Below, one piece after another: positions 27,559-37,090 of a stretch of DNA of 64,000 nucleotides. Under the pieces are notes generated by a model. The model made no database searches. It was not told where the DNA came from and saw nothing but the letters and a program-made list of their open reading frames with translations. Origin of the DNA: Ignavibacteria bacterium (GTDB lineage: Bacteria; Bacteroidota; Ignavibacteria; Tepidaquicellales; Tepidaquicellaceae); assembly GCA_016719565.1 (NCBI GenBank), contig JADJYU010000008.1, forward strand, positions 1-64,000. Direction: 5' to 3'. Made by a program: the position numbers and the translations under genes. The number at the start of each line of letters is the position of its first letter. Positions within the stretch are counted from its first letter, which is position 1.

Positions 27559-28602
27559 TTATTTCAAAAGCACAAACTTCTTATTATCCATTATTATTTT
27601 ATCGATATATAGTGAATAAAAATATATTCCGGAACTCAATTCTGTAGCGTCAAAGTTTATTTCATAATTTCCCATATTTTGTTTTTTATTTATTAATGTT
27701 TTTATTTCTTTGCCTGATAAATCAGTAATTTTAATTTGTATAAATGCCTCTTTTCCTATTTTGTAATTTATCTTTGTTTTCGAATTAAAAGGATTGGGAA
27801 AATTTTGAGAAAGAGAGAATTCATTCGGAAGTTCCTGCTCCTGACTAATTATATTTACCAAAGTCTGACCTCCGTTTGTTGTTTTGATAATTTTTCCGCC
27901 GCCGCCAACCGCCCATCCGATTGAGTCGTTATAAAAATGTATTGATGCCATAAAAGCCGGAGGAAATAACCCTGAATTTTCCCTGACAAAATTTTCTCCG
28001 CCATCCGTAGATTTAAAAAGATAACCCTGCTCCCCGCCAACAAAGCCGGTGTTTTCATCAATGAATTCCGCACATCGCATTTGAGGATTTACGGCAATTG
28101 AATCAATATAAAACCAAGTATCTCCGAAGTCAGTGGTTTTGAAAATCCTCCGGTCTGTACCAGCTACCCAGCCGGTCAAATCATTTACAAAAGTTAATTT
28201 ATAAAATTCAGGAATTCTAAATCCAATTGGCATAACTATATTATTCCAGCTTAAACCTCCGTTGGTGGTCTTAAACATATCAGTTCCTGACCCGGAAACA
28301 ATACCTGTCAGTGCATCTTTGAAATACATATCCTGAAGATTACCGGCAAAAAGATAATCGGTAATAATTGAATCACCGCCGTTTGTAGTCCTTAAAACTC
28401 TCTGACTGCCTCCGGCAATCCAGCCCGTATTTTCGTCAATAAAAAATAATGCATTGTAGCTTGCTCCGAATCCCCATCCGTTATTTCTGATCACTATCCA
28501 GCTGTCACCGCCATCTGTTGTTTTAATAATTGTTTCTTTTTTCCATTTCCGCTTCTTTAATGATTTTTTATCAGGACATCCTATATAATTAAGATTTTCT
28601 TT
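27559..28602 (-). pseudogene. T9SS-type beta-propeller (Ycf48/BNR-like) protein, N-terminus missing
   Basis: The frame is open from 28602 to the stop at 27559, but no ATG precedes the first repeat and no signal peptide exists; a GTG at 28494 lies inside a repeat. Six repeats of the form G-W-x-x-G ... I-x-K-T-T-N-G-G-x-S-W are visible (for example TGWIAGGSQRVLRTTNGG, TGWVAGTDRRIFKTTDFG, IGWAVGGGGKIIKTTNGG). This is the Ycf48/sialidase-like propeller pattern. A full T9SS sorting domain ends the protein (NFPNPFNSKTKINY ... ELSSGIYFYSLY). Lack of a secretion signal on a T9SS cargo suggests a 5' deletion, or a frameshift upstream that cannot be traced. Confidence 0.65.
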
Positions 28603-29055
28603 TCATAACATCCTTCAATAATAATTTACAAAAAACTGTTTGTTTATAATATGACTTCGGTCATAAAAACAACCGCTGCGATTAACAGCAGCGGTTTAGT
28701 ATGTTTCTGAATCACGGATTAGTACGGATCAAAAGATTACACAGATTTTAAGCTATTGATCAAATTAATAAAACTTTAAACTCGTATCTCAAAATTTGAA
28801 ACTTACAAATTTTTATTCATCATTTGTTATTTGTAATTGTTCATATCCGCTTCTCTATAGATTTTTTTAAATTTACTTTAAGATATTTCGTTTGGGCGGG
28901 AATATCTTTTTTCATTTTGCGTATAATTATGAAAAAAAAATCAATGTATTATTCAGCGGAAGAAATAATTTCCCGCGGATAAAGATATATCCGTAAAATA
29001 AAAAAGCCTGACAAATTTTATCAGGCTTTAATATTTTTATTATAAAAAAAAAATC
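28603..29055. other. 453-bp intergenic region with two hairpins
   Basis: AACCGCTGC (28671-28679) pairs with GCAGCGGTT (28688-28696); on the minus strand the stem is followed by GTTTTTAT, terminator-like, but no gene ends just upstream of it on that strand. The ald terminator is at its right end. The rest is AT-rich with no convincing gene. Confidence 0.45.
29003..29029 (-). terminator. terminator after ald
   Basis: AAAGCCTGA (29003-29011) pairs perfectly with TCAGGCTTT (29021-29029), loop 9 bases; followed on the minus strand by TTTATTTTACG. It lies 27 bases after the ald stop. Confidence 0.85.
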
Positions 29056-30168
29056 TTACATCATTTCATCCACATCAGTATATTTGAATTTAAATGCGTC
29101 CGCCACTCCTTTATAAGTGATCTCTCCGTTTATGATGTTAAGACCAAGTTTGAGTTCCTGATTTTCCGTACACGCTTTATGCCAGCCCTTATCTGCAAGC
29201 TCTACAGCGTAAGGAAGTGTAGCGTTTGTAAGCGCAATGGTAGATGTGAAAGGAACTGCGCCGGGCATATTCGCAACGCAGTAATGAAGGACATCATTAA
29301 CTACATAAGTCGGATTCGCGTGAGTAGTCGGTCTGCAGGTTTCGATGCAGCCTCCCTGATCGACAGAGACATCCACTACTACCGAACCGGGTCTCATAAG
29401 CTTAAGCATATTTTTAGAGATCAGCTTCGGTGCTTTTGCTCCCGCTATCAATACAGCGCCGATCACAAGATCAGCGGTTTTGATAGCTTCTCTGATATTA
29501 AAAGGATTGCTCATCATTGTAGTAACATTCTTAGGCATTACGTCATCGAGATATCTTAGTCTGTAAAGATTATTATCCATTATAGTAACCTTAGCTCCGA
29601 AACCTGCAGCGATCTTTGCAGCGTTTGTTCCGACAATACCTCCGCCGAGTACAATCACATTTGCCGGTTCAGTTCCCGGAACTCCTCCGAGCAGCACGCC
29701 TCTTCCGCCCATTGTACGCTCAAGATATTTCGCACCTTCCTGCGGAGCCATCCTTCCGGCTACTTCGCTCATAGGAATGAGCAGCGGCAGAGACAGATCT
29801 TCTTTCTGAACGGTTTCGTAGGCGATTGCTATACATTTCGATTTTATCATTGCTTCGGTAAGATCTCTTGAAGATGCAAAATGAAAATAAGTAAAGACAA
29901 CCTGGTTTTTTCTGATAAGTCCGTATTCCTGTTTAATCGGTTCTTTAACTTTCATTATCATATCAGCTGTATCAAAAACTTCTTTTGCTTTTTTGAGAAT
30001 TGTCGCGCCGGCTTTTTTATATTCTGAATCTGAAAACCCGCTTCCTGATCCGGCATTAGTTTCTACATATACTTTATGTCCGTGTCTTTTTAAAACTTCA
30101 GCTCCGACCGGAGTAAGAGCTATTCTGTTCTCATTCGGCTTAATTTCTTTTGGTACACCTATTTTCAT
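29056..30168 (-). CDS. ald: alanine dehydrogenase
   Basis: 370 aa, full length for the NAD-dependent L-alanine dehydrogenase family, which interconverts alanine with pyruvate and ammonia. The N-terminal MKIGVPKEIKPNENRIALTP is the family start. The catalytic His region is VVFTYFHFASS, with the substrate Lys in MIMKVKEP. The NAD site is VIVLGGGIVGTNAAKIAAGFGAKVTIMDNN (dinucleotide GGGIVG). The C-terminal part has VVDVSVDQGGCIETCRPT. Cytoplasmic, linking amino-acid catabolism to pyruvate. It is preceded on the strand by the RNHCP gene with a 55-base gap. Confidence 0.95.
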   Translation of the reverse strand: MKIGVPKEIKPNENRIALTPVGAEVLKRHGHKVYVETNAGSGSGFSDSEYKKAGATILKKAKEVFDTADMIMKVKEPIKQEYGLIRKNQVVFTYFHFASSRDLTEAMIKSKCIAIAYETVQKEDLSLPLLIPMSEVAGRMAPQEGAKYLERTMGGRGVLLGGVPGTEPANVIVLGGGIVGTNAAKIAAGFGAKVTIMDNNLYRLRYLDDVMPKNVTTMMSNPFNIREAIKTADLVIGAVLIAGAKAPKLISKNMLKLMRPGSVVVDVSVDQGGCIETCRPTTHANPTYVVNDVLHYCVANMPGAVPFTSTIALTNATLPYAVELADKGWHKACTENQELKLGLNIINGEITYKGVADAFKFKYTDVDEMM

Positions 30169-30223
30169 TTGATTGATTTAATGTTTTAAGAATGAACAAA
30201 AATATGCTATTTGATTCTGTTAT

Positions 30224-30550
30224 TCAATTCAGATTATCCGTTACAGCAAGTCTCTGCTGACGCTGAGTTCGATAAAGCTTTTCATTATTGTCGCGCTTCC
30301 CGGATTTATTCGCTTTTTCAAAACCGCATTTGATACATCTGTGAATTATGATATAATCGCCTGAAGTAATTTTCAATCCGACGGGCTTCATCATTCCTCC
30401 GCAGTCAGACATTCTGTCTCCGGGATTTATGTCGACATGCCTGCTGTAAAGACATTCGGGACAATGATTTGTATAGCCGTCGCCGGATACATTGCAGCCG
30501 CAGTTCAGACAGATAAAATCTTCTTTCGTTCTTTGAAATTTTCTGCTCAT
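30224..30550 (-). CDS. RNHCP domain zinc-ribbon protein
   Basis: 108 aa. The name motif R-N-H-C-P appears here as YTNHCPECLYSRHVD. Three Cys pairs are visible (FICLNCGCNV, HCPECL, HRCIKCGF), fitting a small zinc-binding protein of the RNHCP family. Function unknown. The basic, Gln/Arg-rich tail (KSGKRDNNEKLYRTQRQQR) suggests nucleic acid contact, which is only a guess. It is on the same strand as ald. Confidence 0.8.
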   Translation of the reverse strand: MSRKFQRTKEDFICLNCGCNVSGDGYTNHCPECLYSRHVDINPGDRMSDCGGMMKPVGLKITSGDYIIIHRCIKCGFEKANKSGKRDNNEKLYRTQRQQRLAVTDNLN

Positions 30551-30690
30551 TTATAAAATTCAGATCTGTCAAACATATACTTGATGTTTCATTTAATCAA
30601 TTTACAACAGATTGGAATAAATTTTTCCGTACATAAACTTTTCAACACTGACAATAAAATTTAAAATTTTTATCTTATGAAAATAATATT

Positions 30691-31467
30691 TTGAAAAAAA
30701 GCAATACAACTTTACCGGATGAATTCACTGAATTCGTTGAGATTGTCAAAAGACTCAGAAATGATTGCCCGTGGGATAAGATACAGACTCATTTATCACT
30801 GAGAAGATGTCTATTAGAGGAGACTTATGAAGTGCTTGAGGCAATTGACAATAATAATCCGGATGAACTGAAAAAGGAACTTGGTGATCTGCTGCTACAG
30901 GTGGTTTTCCATTCAAACATAGCGGAAGAGGTAAATGAATTTACACTGAAGGAAGTTATTGAATCTGAAACTCTTAAACTCATTGCCAGGCATCCTCATG
31001 TATTCGGCGATGTGAAAGTGAAAGACAGTGATGAAGTAAAACGCAACTGGGAGAATCTCAAAAAGAATGAGGGCAGAAAATCCGTGATTGACGGAATTCC
31101 TGAACAGCTGCCTGCATTACTGAAGGCATACAGGATACAGGAGAAAGCATCTAAAGTCGGCTTTGACTGGAAAGACGAAGAACCGGTGTTTGATAAAATA
31201 CGTGAAGAGCTGGAAGAACTGAAAGTTAATGTCAGTCTGAATAAATCACATAAGGAAATAGAAGATGAATTCGGAGATGTGCTGTTTTCCATAGTTAACT
31301 TTGCGAGGTTTCATAAAATAAATCCCGAAGACGCTTTGAGAAGAACAGTCAGCAAGTTTAAAGAGAGATTCAGCAGCATAGAGAAATTTGCAGATGAGAA
31401 TATGCTTGCGATCGAAGACATGACTCTTGAAGAAATGGATGAGATCTGGAATAAAGCAAAGAAGTAA
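30691..31467 (+). CDS. mazG: nucleoside triphosphate pyrophosphohydrolase MazG
   Basis: 258 aa from TTG, with the family's two MazG helices: LRNDCPWDKIQTHLSLRRCLLEETYEVLEAID with its E-E-x-x-E, then KELGDLLLQVVFHS, and a second copy at about 165-225 (IREELEELKV ... IEDEFGDVLFSIVNFARF). It hydrolyses non-canonical NTPs to the monophosphates, cleaning the nucleotide pool and possibly trimming ppGpp. It opens a plus-strand run with nudix, dacB and clpS, 14 bases before the nudix gene. Confidence 0.93.
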   Translation: MKKSNTTLPDEFTEFVEIVKRLRNDCPWDKIQTHLSLRRCLLEETYEVLEAIDNNNPDELKKELGDLLLQVVFHSNIAEEVNEFTLKEVIESETLKLIARHPHVFGDVKVKDSDEVKRNWENLKKNEGRKSVIDGIPEQLPALLKAYRIQEKASKVGFDWKDEEPVFDKIREELEELKVNVSLNKSHKEIEDEFGDVLFSIVNFARFHKINPEDALRRTVSKFKERFSSIEKFADENMLAIEDMTLEEMDEIWNKAKK

Positions 31468-31481
31468 ACCGAAATAAAGAA

Positions 31482-31931
31482 TTGAACACAAAGAAGGACA
31501 GATCGATCGGCGTAATTATTTTTTTTATGAAATCGGGAGTGCCGGAATTTCTGATTATCAAACACCGTCAGGGTCACTGGTCATTTCCGAAAGGACATAT
31601 GGAAAAAGGAGAAACGGATCTACAGACTGCAAAGCGCGAACTGAGTGAAGAGACCGGCATCACTGATGTAAAATTTATTTCGGATAATATAGAATTAAGC
31701 GAAGTCTATATTTTTAATTCAGGAAAAAATCACAGAGTAGAAAAGTCGGTTGATTATTTTATTGCAGAGGTTTTTTCTGAAACAGTTAAAATAGATAATA
31801 AAGAAATTGTAAATTTTCAGTGGTGTGATCTGGAGGAAGGATTAAAACTTGTATCATTTCCTGAATCCGAAAACTTACTGAATAAAGCTTATAAAATAAT
31901 TTTAAACAAGAATGACAAAGAAATTTCATAA
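31482..31931 (+). CDS. Nudix hydrolase
   Basis: 149 aa from TTG. The Nudix box is complete: GHMEKGETDLQTAKRELSEETGI, i.e. G-x5-E-x7-R-E-x2-E-E-x-G. The start IGVIIFFMKSGVPEFLIIKHRQGHWSFPKGH resembles the bis(5'-nucleosyl)-tetraphosphatase/MutT branch, but the substrate cannot be assigned. It overlaps the dacB start by 20 bases, so the two are translationally coupled. Confidence 0.85.
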   Translation: MNTKKDRSIGVIIFFMKSGVPEFLIIKHRQGHWSFPKGHMEKGETDLQTAKRELSEETGITDVKFISDNIELSEVYIFNSGKNHRVEKSVDYFIAEVFSETVKIDNKEIVNFQWCDLEEGLKLVSFPESENLLNKAYKIILNKNDKEIS

Positions 31932-33168
31932 ATCAGAAACTGCAAAACATATTTTTTCAAAAGCTGTACTACTGATACTCATTTCTATTTTTGTTATTTC
32001 CGGAAGATCCGAAGCAAAGGATAATATTGATATACTTGCGGAAAACATAGAACTTATATTAAGCGGGATCAACTGCACCGTTTCAGTGCAGGTTGCAACC
32101 GCAGAAAAGTACGATCTGATCTACGAAAAAAATCCCAGGATAAAAATGATCCCGGCATCAATTACCAAAATGATCACGGCCGCAATAGCGCTGGAATATC
32201 TCGGTAAAGATCATAATTTCCGTACTGTAATATTTACTGATGACAGTAATATCAGCGACGGTATTGTCGACGGGAATATATATTTAAAAGGATACGGAGA
32301 TCCGGATCTGAATTCATCCGATATAAGTTATCTTGCAAAACTGTTTACTGAAAAAAATATAACCGAAGTTACGGGGAATTTAATTTATGATGAGTCATAT
32401 CTTGATAACCAGTATTTCGGTTTATCAAATTATTATCAGGGAGATACGAAAAGCAATTACTGGCCTTATGTCAGCGCGATAAACTTAAATAAGAATCCGG
32501 GTAATTATGATCCTGCTGCATCTGCAGGCAATCTGCTCTCTGATGAATTACTTGCTCTTAATGTAAAGCTAAACGGAATTGTAATTTCAGGTGTGACGCC
32601 AACAGGAGCTAAGGAAGTCGCTGAAGTATCACATTCAATGTATAATGTTCTGGCTCAGATGAATAAGGAAAGTGATAACCACTCAGCAATAACAGTTTTT
32701 AAAGTCGCAGGAGCCGCATTCGATTCACCTCCCGGAAGTCTGGATAAAGGAGAATCAGCGGTGATTAATTTTCTGACAACAATGGGAAATGACAGAAATA
32801 CTTTTGAAATACTGGAAGGGTCAGGTCTTACCCGATTTAATACAGTTAATTCGGACCTTTATATCCGTCTGCTGAAATACATGTATGATGATCTGAAAAC
32901 ATTTGATTATTTTTACGGATCGCTAGCCATAGCAGGTAAAGACGGCACTCTGAGAAACAGAATGATCGGCACCGAAGCTGAGAATAATGTTCATGCCAAA
33001 ACAGGCACGCTGAATTCCGTAAGCGCGCTTTCAGGTTATGCGGTTTCGAGAGATAATGAACTGCTTCTTTTTTATATAGTTATGAACGGATTCGGAAGCG
33101 GAAGGGATCTGCCGAGAAGTATTCAGGATCAGATCTGCGAACAGCTTTGTATGTTTTCACGAAATTAA
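31912..33168 (+). CDS. dacB: D-alanyl-D-alanine carboxypeptidase/endopeptidase (PBP4-type, S13)
   Basis: 418 aa. The N-terminal membrane or signal segment is AVLLILISIFVISGRSEA. The penicillin-binding motifs are all present: S-I-T-K with Ser83 and Lys86, S-D-N with Ser254, and K-T-G with Lys363. The insert between the first two motifs matches the S13 class. It trims peptidoglycan cross-links in the periplasm. The start overlaps the nudix gene; clpS follows after 4 bases. Confidence 0.92.
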   Translation: MTKKFHKSETAKHIFSKAVLLILISIFVISGRSEAKDNIDILAENIELILSGINCTVSVQVATAEKYDLIYEKNPRIKMIPASITKMITAAIALEYLGKDHNFRTVIFTDDSNISDGIVDGNIYLKGYGDPDLNSSDISYLAKLFTEKNITEVTGNLIYDESYLDNQYFGLSNYYQGDTKSNYWPYVSAINLNKNPGNYDPAASAGNLLSDELLALNVKLNGIVISGVTPTGAKEVAEVSHSMYNVLAQMNKESDNHSAITVFKVAGAAFDSPPGSLDKGESAVINFLTTMGNDRNTFEILEGSGLTRFNTVNSDLYIRLLKYMYDDLKTFDYFYGSLAIAGKDGTLRNRMIGTEAENNVHAKTGTLNSVSALSGYAVSRDNELLLFYIVMNGFGSGRDLPRSIQDQICEQLCMFSRN

Positions 33169-33172
33169 TTTT

Positions 33173-33442
33173 ATGACAGGAACATTTACAGAAACCGAAA
33201 ATATTTTAACTGATGATAATGCAGTCCTGCATAAGCTTATTCTTTTCAATTCAAATCATATCTGGGACGAAGTTATAATTCAGCTCAGCAAAGCAACAGG
33301 ATACAGTAATATGCAATGTGAACAGATAGCAATTATCGCTCACACAAAAGGCAAAGCGGTTGTAAGCACGGGTGATATTCCGAAACTGAACTACATTAAT
33401 TCTGTACTGAAAGAAATAAAACTTGTCACAGAGATCAGCTGA
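33173..33442 (+). CDS. clpS: ATP-dependent Clp protease adaptor ClpS
   Basis: 89 aa, short as in the family. The fold core is visible: LHKLILFNSNHIWDEVIIQLSKATGYSNMQCEQIAIIAHTKGKAVVSTGD, with the H-T-K-G motif and the final INSVLKEIKLVTEI. ClpS presents N-degron substrates to ClpAP. The usual N-D-D of the binding pocket is N-S-N here (FNSNH), a difference that may change substrate choice. It starts 4 bases after dacB. Confidence 0.85.
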   Translation: MTGTFTETENILTDDNAVLHKLILFNSNHIWDEVIIQLSKATGYSNMQCEQIAIIAHTKGKAVVSTGDIPKLNYINSVLKEIKLVTEIS

Positions 33443-33570
33443 TAAGTTTTTCTCCGAAAGCAAATAGTTTAATTCCCAATCCTGAAGGAATAAATAGTTT
33501 CTGTTTCCTCAATTAAATCAGCCCTTAAACTTAAAATAATTAGTTAAGAAAATAATTAATCTGACTTCCA

Positions 33571-35592
33571 TTGAATTATAAACTTGAATCTAAATACAAG
33601 CCTGCCGGTGATCAGCCAAGGGCGATCAAAGAACTGACTGAAGGAATAATCAGAGGTGATAAATATCAGACATTTCTCGGAGTGACCGGTTCAGGAAAAA
33701 CATTTTCCATATCAAATGTAATTGAGAATATTGGTAAGCCTGTGCTTGTAATGTCTCACAATAAAACACTGGCGGCGCAGCTTTACGGAGAATTTAAAAG
33801 ATTTTTCCCGAACAACCGTGTGGAGTTCTTTATATCATATTACGATTACTATCAGCCTGAAGCATACATTCCCTCTTCTGACACTTACATTCAGAAAGAC
33901 CTTTCAATAAACGAAGAGATAGACAGACTGCGGCTCAGAGCGACTGCATCCATACTCGAAGGAAGAAAAGATGTCATTGTCGTCTCATCAGTCAGCTGCA
34001 TTTACGGAATAGGCGCTCCGGAAGAATATGCAGAACAGATGCTGCTTCTTAAAACAGGAGACAGGATTACGCGAAAGGCGTTAATGTCAAAGCTTGTAAA
34101 TATTCATTATGTAAGAAATGATACTGATTTTCTCAGAGGCACGTTCAGAGTAAGAGGAGATAACATCGATCTGATCCCCGCCTATGAAAATAATACCGGT
34201 GTGAGAATTGAGATCTTTGACAATACGATTGAAAAAATTTCATATATAAACAGGGAAGACGGAAAGGTGATCAGTAATGATATCAGCGTAGTGATTTATC
34301 CTGCAAAATATTTTCTCACAAGTCAGGATAAAGTGGATGCAGCGATTATAGACATCCGTCAGGAGCTTGAAATGCAGATCGAATATTTCAAAGCGCAGGG
34401 GAAAATGATAGAGGCGCAGAGGATCGAACAGCGGACGAACTTTGACATAGAAATGATACAGGAGATCGGCTACTGCAACGGCATTGAAAATTATTCAAGA
34501 CACATGGACAGACGCGCTGCGGGAACAAGACCGTCTTGCCTTTTTGATTATCTTCCAAAGGATTTCCTTCTGGTTGTTGACGAATCGCATGTAACCATTC
34601 CTCAGATCAGAGGAATGTATAACGGTGACAGGATGAGAAAAAAAACACTAGTAGAGTACGGGTTCCGTCTGCCGTCAGCGCTGGATAACAGACCTATGAC
34701 TTTTGAAGAATGGGAATCAATGATAAAGCAGGCTGTCTTTGTCAGCGCTACGCCGAGTGTTTATGAGTTTGAAAAAAGCGAAGGAGTTGTCGTCGAACAG
34801 ATCATAAGACCGACGGGACTGCTTGATCCTGAAATTCAGGTCAGACCTGTTAAAAATCAGATAGACGATCTGATAAATGAAGTTCGTACGAGAAGCAAAA
34901 AAGGCGAAAGAGTACTGGTTACAACACTGACAAAAAGAATGAGTGAGGATCTGACAGATTACTTAGACGGGATCGGGATCAGAGTCAAGTATATGCACTC
35001 CGAAGTTGACACTCTCGACAGGGTGGAAATATTGAGGAATCTCAGACTGGGAAATTTCGATGTACTCGTTGGTGTAAATCTTTTAAGAGAAGGACTTGAT
35101 CTTCCGGAAGTATCGCTTGTTGCAATACTGGATGCAGACAAAGAAGGCTTTCTCCGTTCTGAAAAATCACTGATGCAGACAGCAGGAAGGACGGCAAGAA
35201 ATGCAAACGGACTTGTAATAATGTATGCGGATAAAGTTACTGAGTCGATGGATAAGGTAATTAAGGAAACCGCGAGAAGAAGAGAAATTCAGATGCAGTA
35301 TAATAAGGATCACAATATCACTCCGGAGACAGTGCTTAAAACTTTAGAAGAGATCATGTCAGCGACAATTGTCGCGGATTCAAAATCTAACAACGAATAT
35401 ACCAAGAAAGGGAAGGAAGAAAAGAAATCCGCATTAAGTATACTAACTGATCCTGTCAGTAAGAAAATAAATTCCGAACAAAGGAAAGAATTAATAGAAC
35501 AGTTAAGAAAGGAAATGATCAACGCCGCAAAAGACCTTGAATTTGAAAGAGCTGCTGAACTGCGTGATGAGATCCAGAAGCTTGATAAATAA
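33571..35592 (+). CDS. uvrB: excinuclease ABC subunit B
   Basis: 673 aa from TTG, full family length. Nucleotide excision repair helicase that receives damage from UvrA and directs UvrC. Walker A is GVTGSGKT (37-44). The beta-hairpin that clamps DNA is YYDYYQPEAYIPSSDTYIQKD. The DEAD-like box is LLVVDESHVTIPQ. Helicase motifs V-VI include LREGLDLPEVSLV and QTAGRTARNA. The C-terminal UVR helix pair is EQLRKEMINAAKDLEFERAAELRDEI, which binds UvrC. Single gene after the clpS operon, with a 128-base gap. Confidence 0.97.
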   Translation: MNYKLESKYKPAGDQPRAIKELTEGIIRGDKYQTFLGVTGSGKTFSISNVIENIGKPVLVMSHNKTLAAQLYGEFKRFFPNNRVEFFISYYDYYQPEAYIPSSDTYIQKDLSINEEIDRLRLRATASILEGRKDVIVVSSVSCIYGIGAPEEYAEQMLLLKTGDRITRKALMSKLVNIHYVRNDTDFLRGTFRVRGDNIDLIPAYENNTGVRIEIFDNTIEKISYINREDGKVISNDISVVIYPAKYFLTSQDKVDAAIIDIRQELEMQIEYFKAQGKMIEAQRIEQRTNFDIEMIQEIGYCNGIENYSRHMDRRAAGTRPSCLFDYLPKDFLLVVDESHVTIPQIRGMYNGDRMRKKTLVEYGFRLPSALDNRPMTFEEWESMIKQAVFVSATPSVYEFEKSEGVVVEQIIRPTGLLDPEIQVRPVKNQIDDLINEVRTRSKKGERVLVTTLTKRMSEDLTDYLDGIGIRVKYMHSEVDTLDRVEILRNLRLGNFDVLVGVNLLREGLDLPEVSLVAILDADKEGFLRSEKSLMQTAGRTARNANGLVIMYADKVTESMDKVIKETARRREIQMQYNKDHNITPETVLKTLEEIMSATIVADSKSNNEYTKKGKEEKKSALSILTDPVSKKINSEQRKELIEQLRKEMINAAKDLEFERAAELRDEIQKLDK

Positions 35593-35601
35593 AACTTTTT
35601 T

Positions 35602-36795
35602 TTACCCGCAAACCTGTTTGTAAACTCTGAGGAAATTAAGACCGAGTATTTTTTTTATTTCTTCGGGAGTATAACCTTTTTCAAATAATTTTTTTGTAAG
35701 TTCAGGATACTGTGTAGCATCATTAAGATCTGACGGTGTCGAAATACCGCCGTCAAAGTCAGATCCGATTCCTATATAATCCACACCGGCTATATTCTTA
35801 ATGTGATCAATATGACTAATAATATCATCAATAGTCGCACCGTATTTTTTTCCGCCCTGTACAAGAAATTCATCATAAAAATTAACACCGATGTATCCGT
35901 TGCTTTTAGCAATTGCTTTGATCTGTTCGTCGGTGAGATTTCTGTAATGAGGATTTATCGAATAGCAGTTTGAGTGAGAAGCGATCACAGGATCAGAAGA
36001 TTTTTCTATAACATCCCAGAAAGCCGCTTCGCTAAGATGAGAGACATCGATCATCATCCCGGTTTCATTCATCTTTTTAATCACTTCCGTACCGTATTCC
36101 GTAAGTCCCCCGCTCTTTCCTCCGGTAACCGCATCTTTTGCGGATGTTGCAATAAGATTGGAATTATTCCATGTAAGTCCGATATACCTTACTCCTTCAT
36201 CAAAGAATCTCTGAATATTTTCAATATCACTTTCAACTGCAGTACCGCCTTCGATTCCTAGAAGTCCGCATATTTTTTTATCACCGGTAATTCTTATTAT
36301 ATCATCATAAGTTTTCGCATATTCAAATTCACCGTTGCTTTGTGTCTGAAAATTTTTCAGTCTGTCGATCTGTGACATTGTAAAATCATATGAGCTTTTA
36401 ACTTTATTCAAAGGTATCCACACTGCAAATACCTGAAGATCAAGTCCGCCTTCTTTGAATTTAAAAATATCGGAATGTGTAAAACTGTTACGGACGTTAA
36501 AGTCCGCTCCTTTATTATACACCTGCCATACCAGGTCATTGTGCGTATCTACCAGCAGCGCATCGAAATGCAGCTTCACCGGATCGTCATAGACTGTACT
36601 GTCTGTCATTTCTGTAATTTTTATTTCTGAATTATTCTCTGACTGCGGTAAACTCATTCCGGCATTGTTAATGACGGAATGCACTTCCGTTATACCGCCC
36701 CTTTTAAAATTTCCTCTGTTCATATACACCACCGCCGCTATCACCGCAAGCGAAACAAAAAGCTTTATCAATATATTTAATTTCCCTTTTCTCAT
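35602..36795 (-). CDS. membrane dipeptidase, renal dipeptidase family (M19)
   Basis: 397 aa with an N-terminal membrane anchor (ILIKLFVSLAVIAAVVYMN), so the enzyme faces the periplasm. The binuclear zinc ligands are in place: LLVDTHNDLVWQ (His-x-Asp), GLLGIEGG (bridging Glu), IDVSHLSE and VIASHSN (His), and GIGSDFDG (Asp). Hydrolyses dipeptides, in some members D-amino acid-containing ones. Last gene of a minus-strand cluster that begins with tmk at 41504; gap to the DUF2007 gene is 25 bases. Confidence 0.93.
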   Translation of the reverse strand: MRKGKLNILIKLFVSLAVIAAVVYMNRGNFKRGGITEVHSVINNAGMSLPQSENNSEIKITEMTDSTVYDDPVKLHFDALLVDTHNDLVWQVYNKGADFNVRNSFTHSDIFKFKEGGLDLQVFAVWIPLNKVKSSYDFTMSQIDRLKNFQTQSNGEFEYAKTYDDIIRITGDKKICGLLGIEGGTAVESDIENIQRFFDEGVRYIGLTWNNSNLIATSAKDAVTGGKSGGLTEYGTEVIKKMNETGMMIDVSHLSEAAFWDVIEKSSDPVIASHSNCYSINPHYRNLTDEQIKAIAKSNGYIGVNFYDEFLVQGGKKYGATIDDIISHIDHIKNIAGVDYIGIGSDFDGGISTPSDLNDATQYPELTKKLFEKGYTPEEIKKILGLNFLRVYKQVCG

Positions 36796-36820
36796 TTAAT
36801 TTCCTCAAAATTTTTTTTCA

Positions 36821-37087
36821 TCAGTATTCCATATCATCCTCAAAAAATGAAGACTTGTCAGTATTGATCGCTACCTTTGCAATTTCAATATCCTTTTCCT
36901 GTACATAAAATTTTATAGGTCTTTTAAGAGCCATTCTGCCAAGCTCTGTATTGAATGTCTCCATAGATATGGCAATATTAAAATCCCCAGTCACTTCAAA
37001 CGGTATCTCTTCATCACTTAATTTCGCTTTGATAAGACTCGCTTCCATCGGATCATATGTAGTGTAAACTTCCTGAAATCCCTCCAT
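36821..37087 (-). CDS. DUF2007 small protein
   Basis: 88 aa. The fold of the family (a ferredoxin-like GlnB-related domain) is suggested by MEGFQEVYTTYDPMEASLIKAKLSDEEIPFEVTGDFN and the C-terminal IKFYVQEKDIEIAKVAI. Described as a putative signal-transducing domain; no partner known. Three bases after the stop of the SPFH gene, so they are coupled. Confidence 0.75.
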   Translation of the reverse strand: MEGFQEVYTTYDPMEASLIKAKLSDEEIPFEVTGDFNIAISMETFNTELGRMALKRPIKFYVQEKDIEIAKVAINTDKSSFFEDDMEY

Positions 37088-37090
37088 CAG

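Noticed and set aside
28929..28982. 17-residue open frame starting MKKKSMYYSAEE
   Set aside because: Short, no ribosome site, no relatives recognised; could arise by chance in AT-rich DNA.
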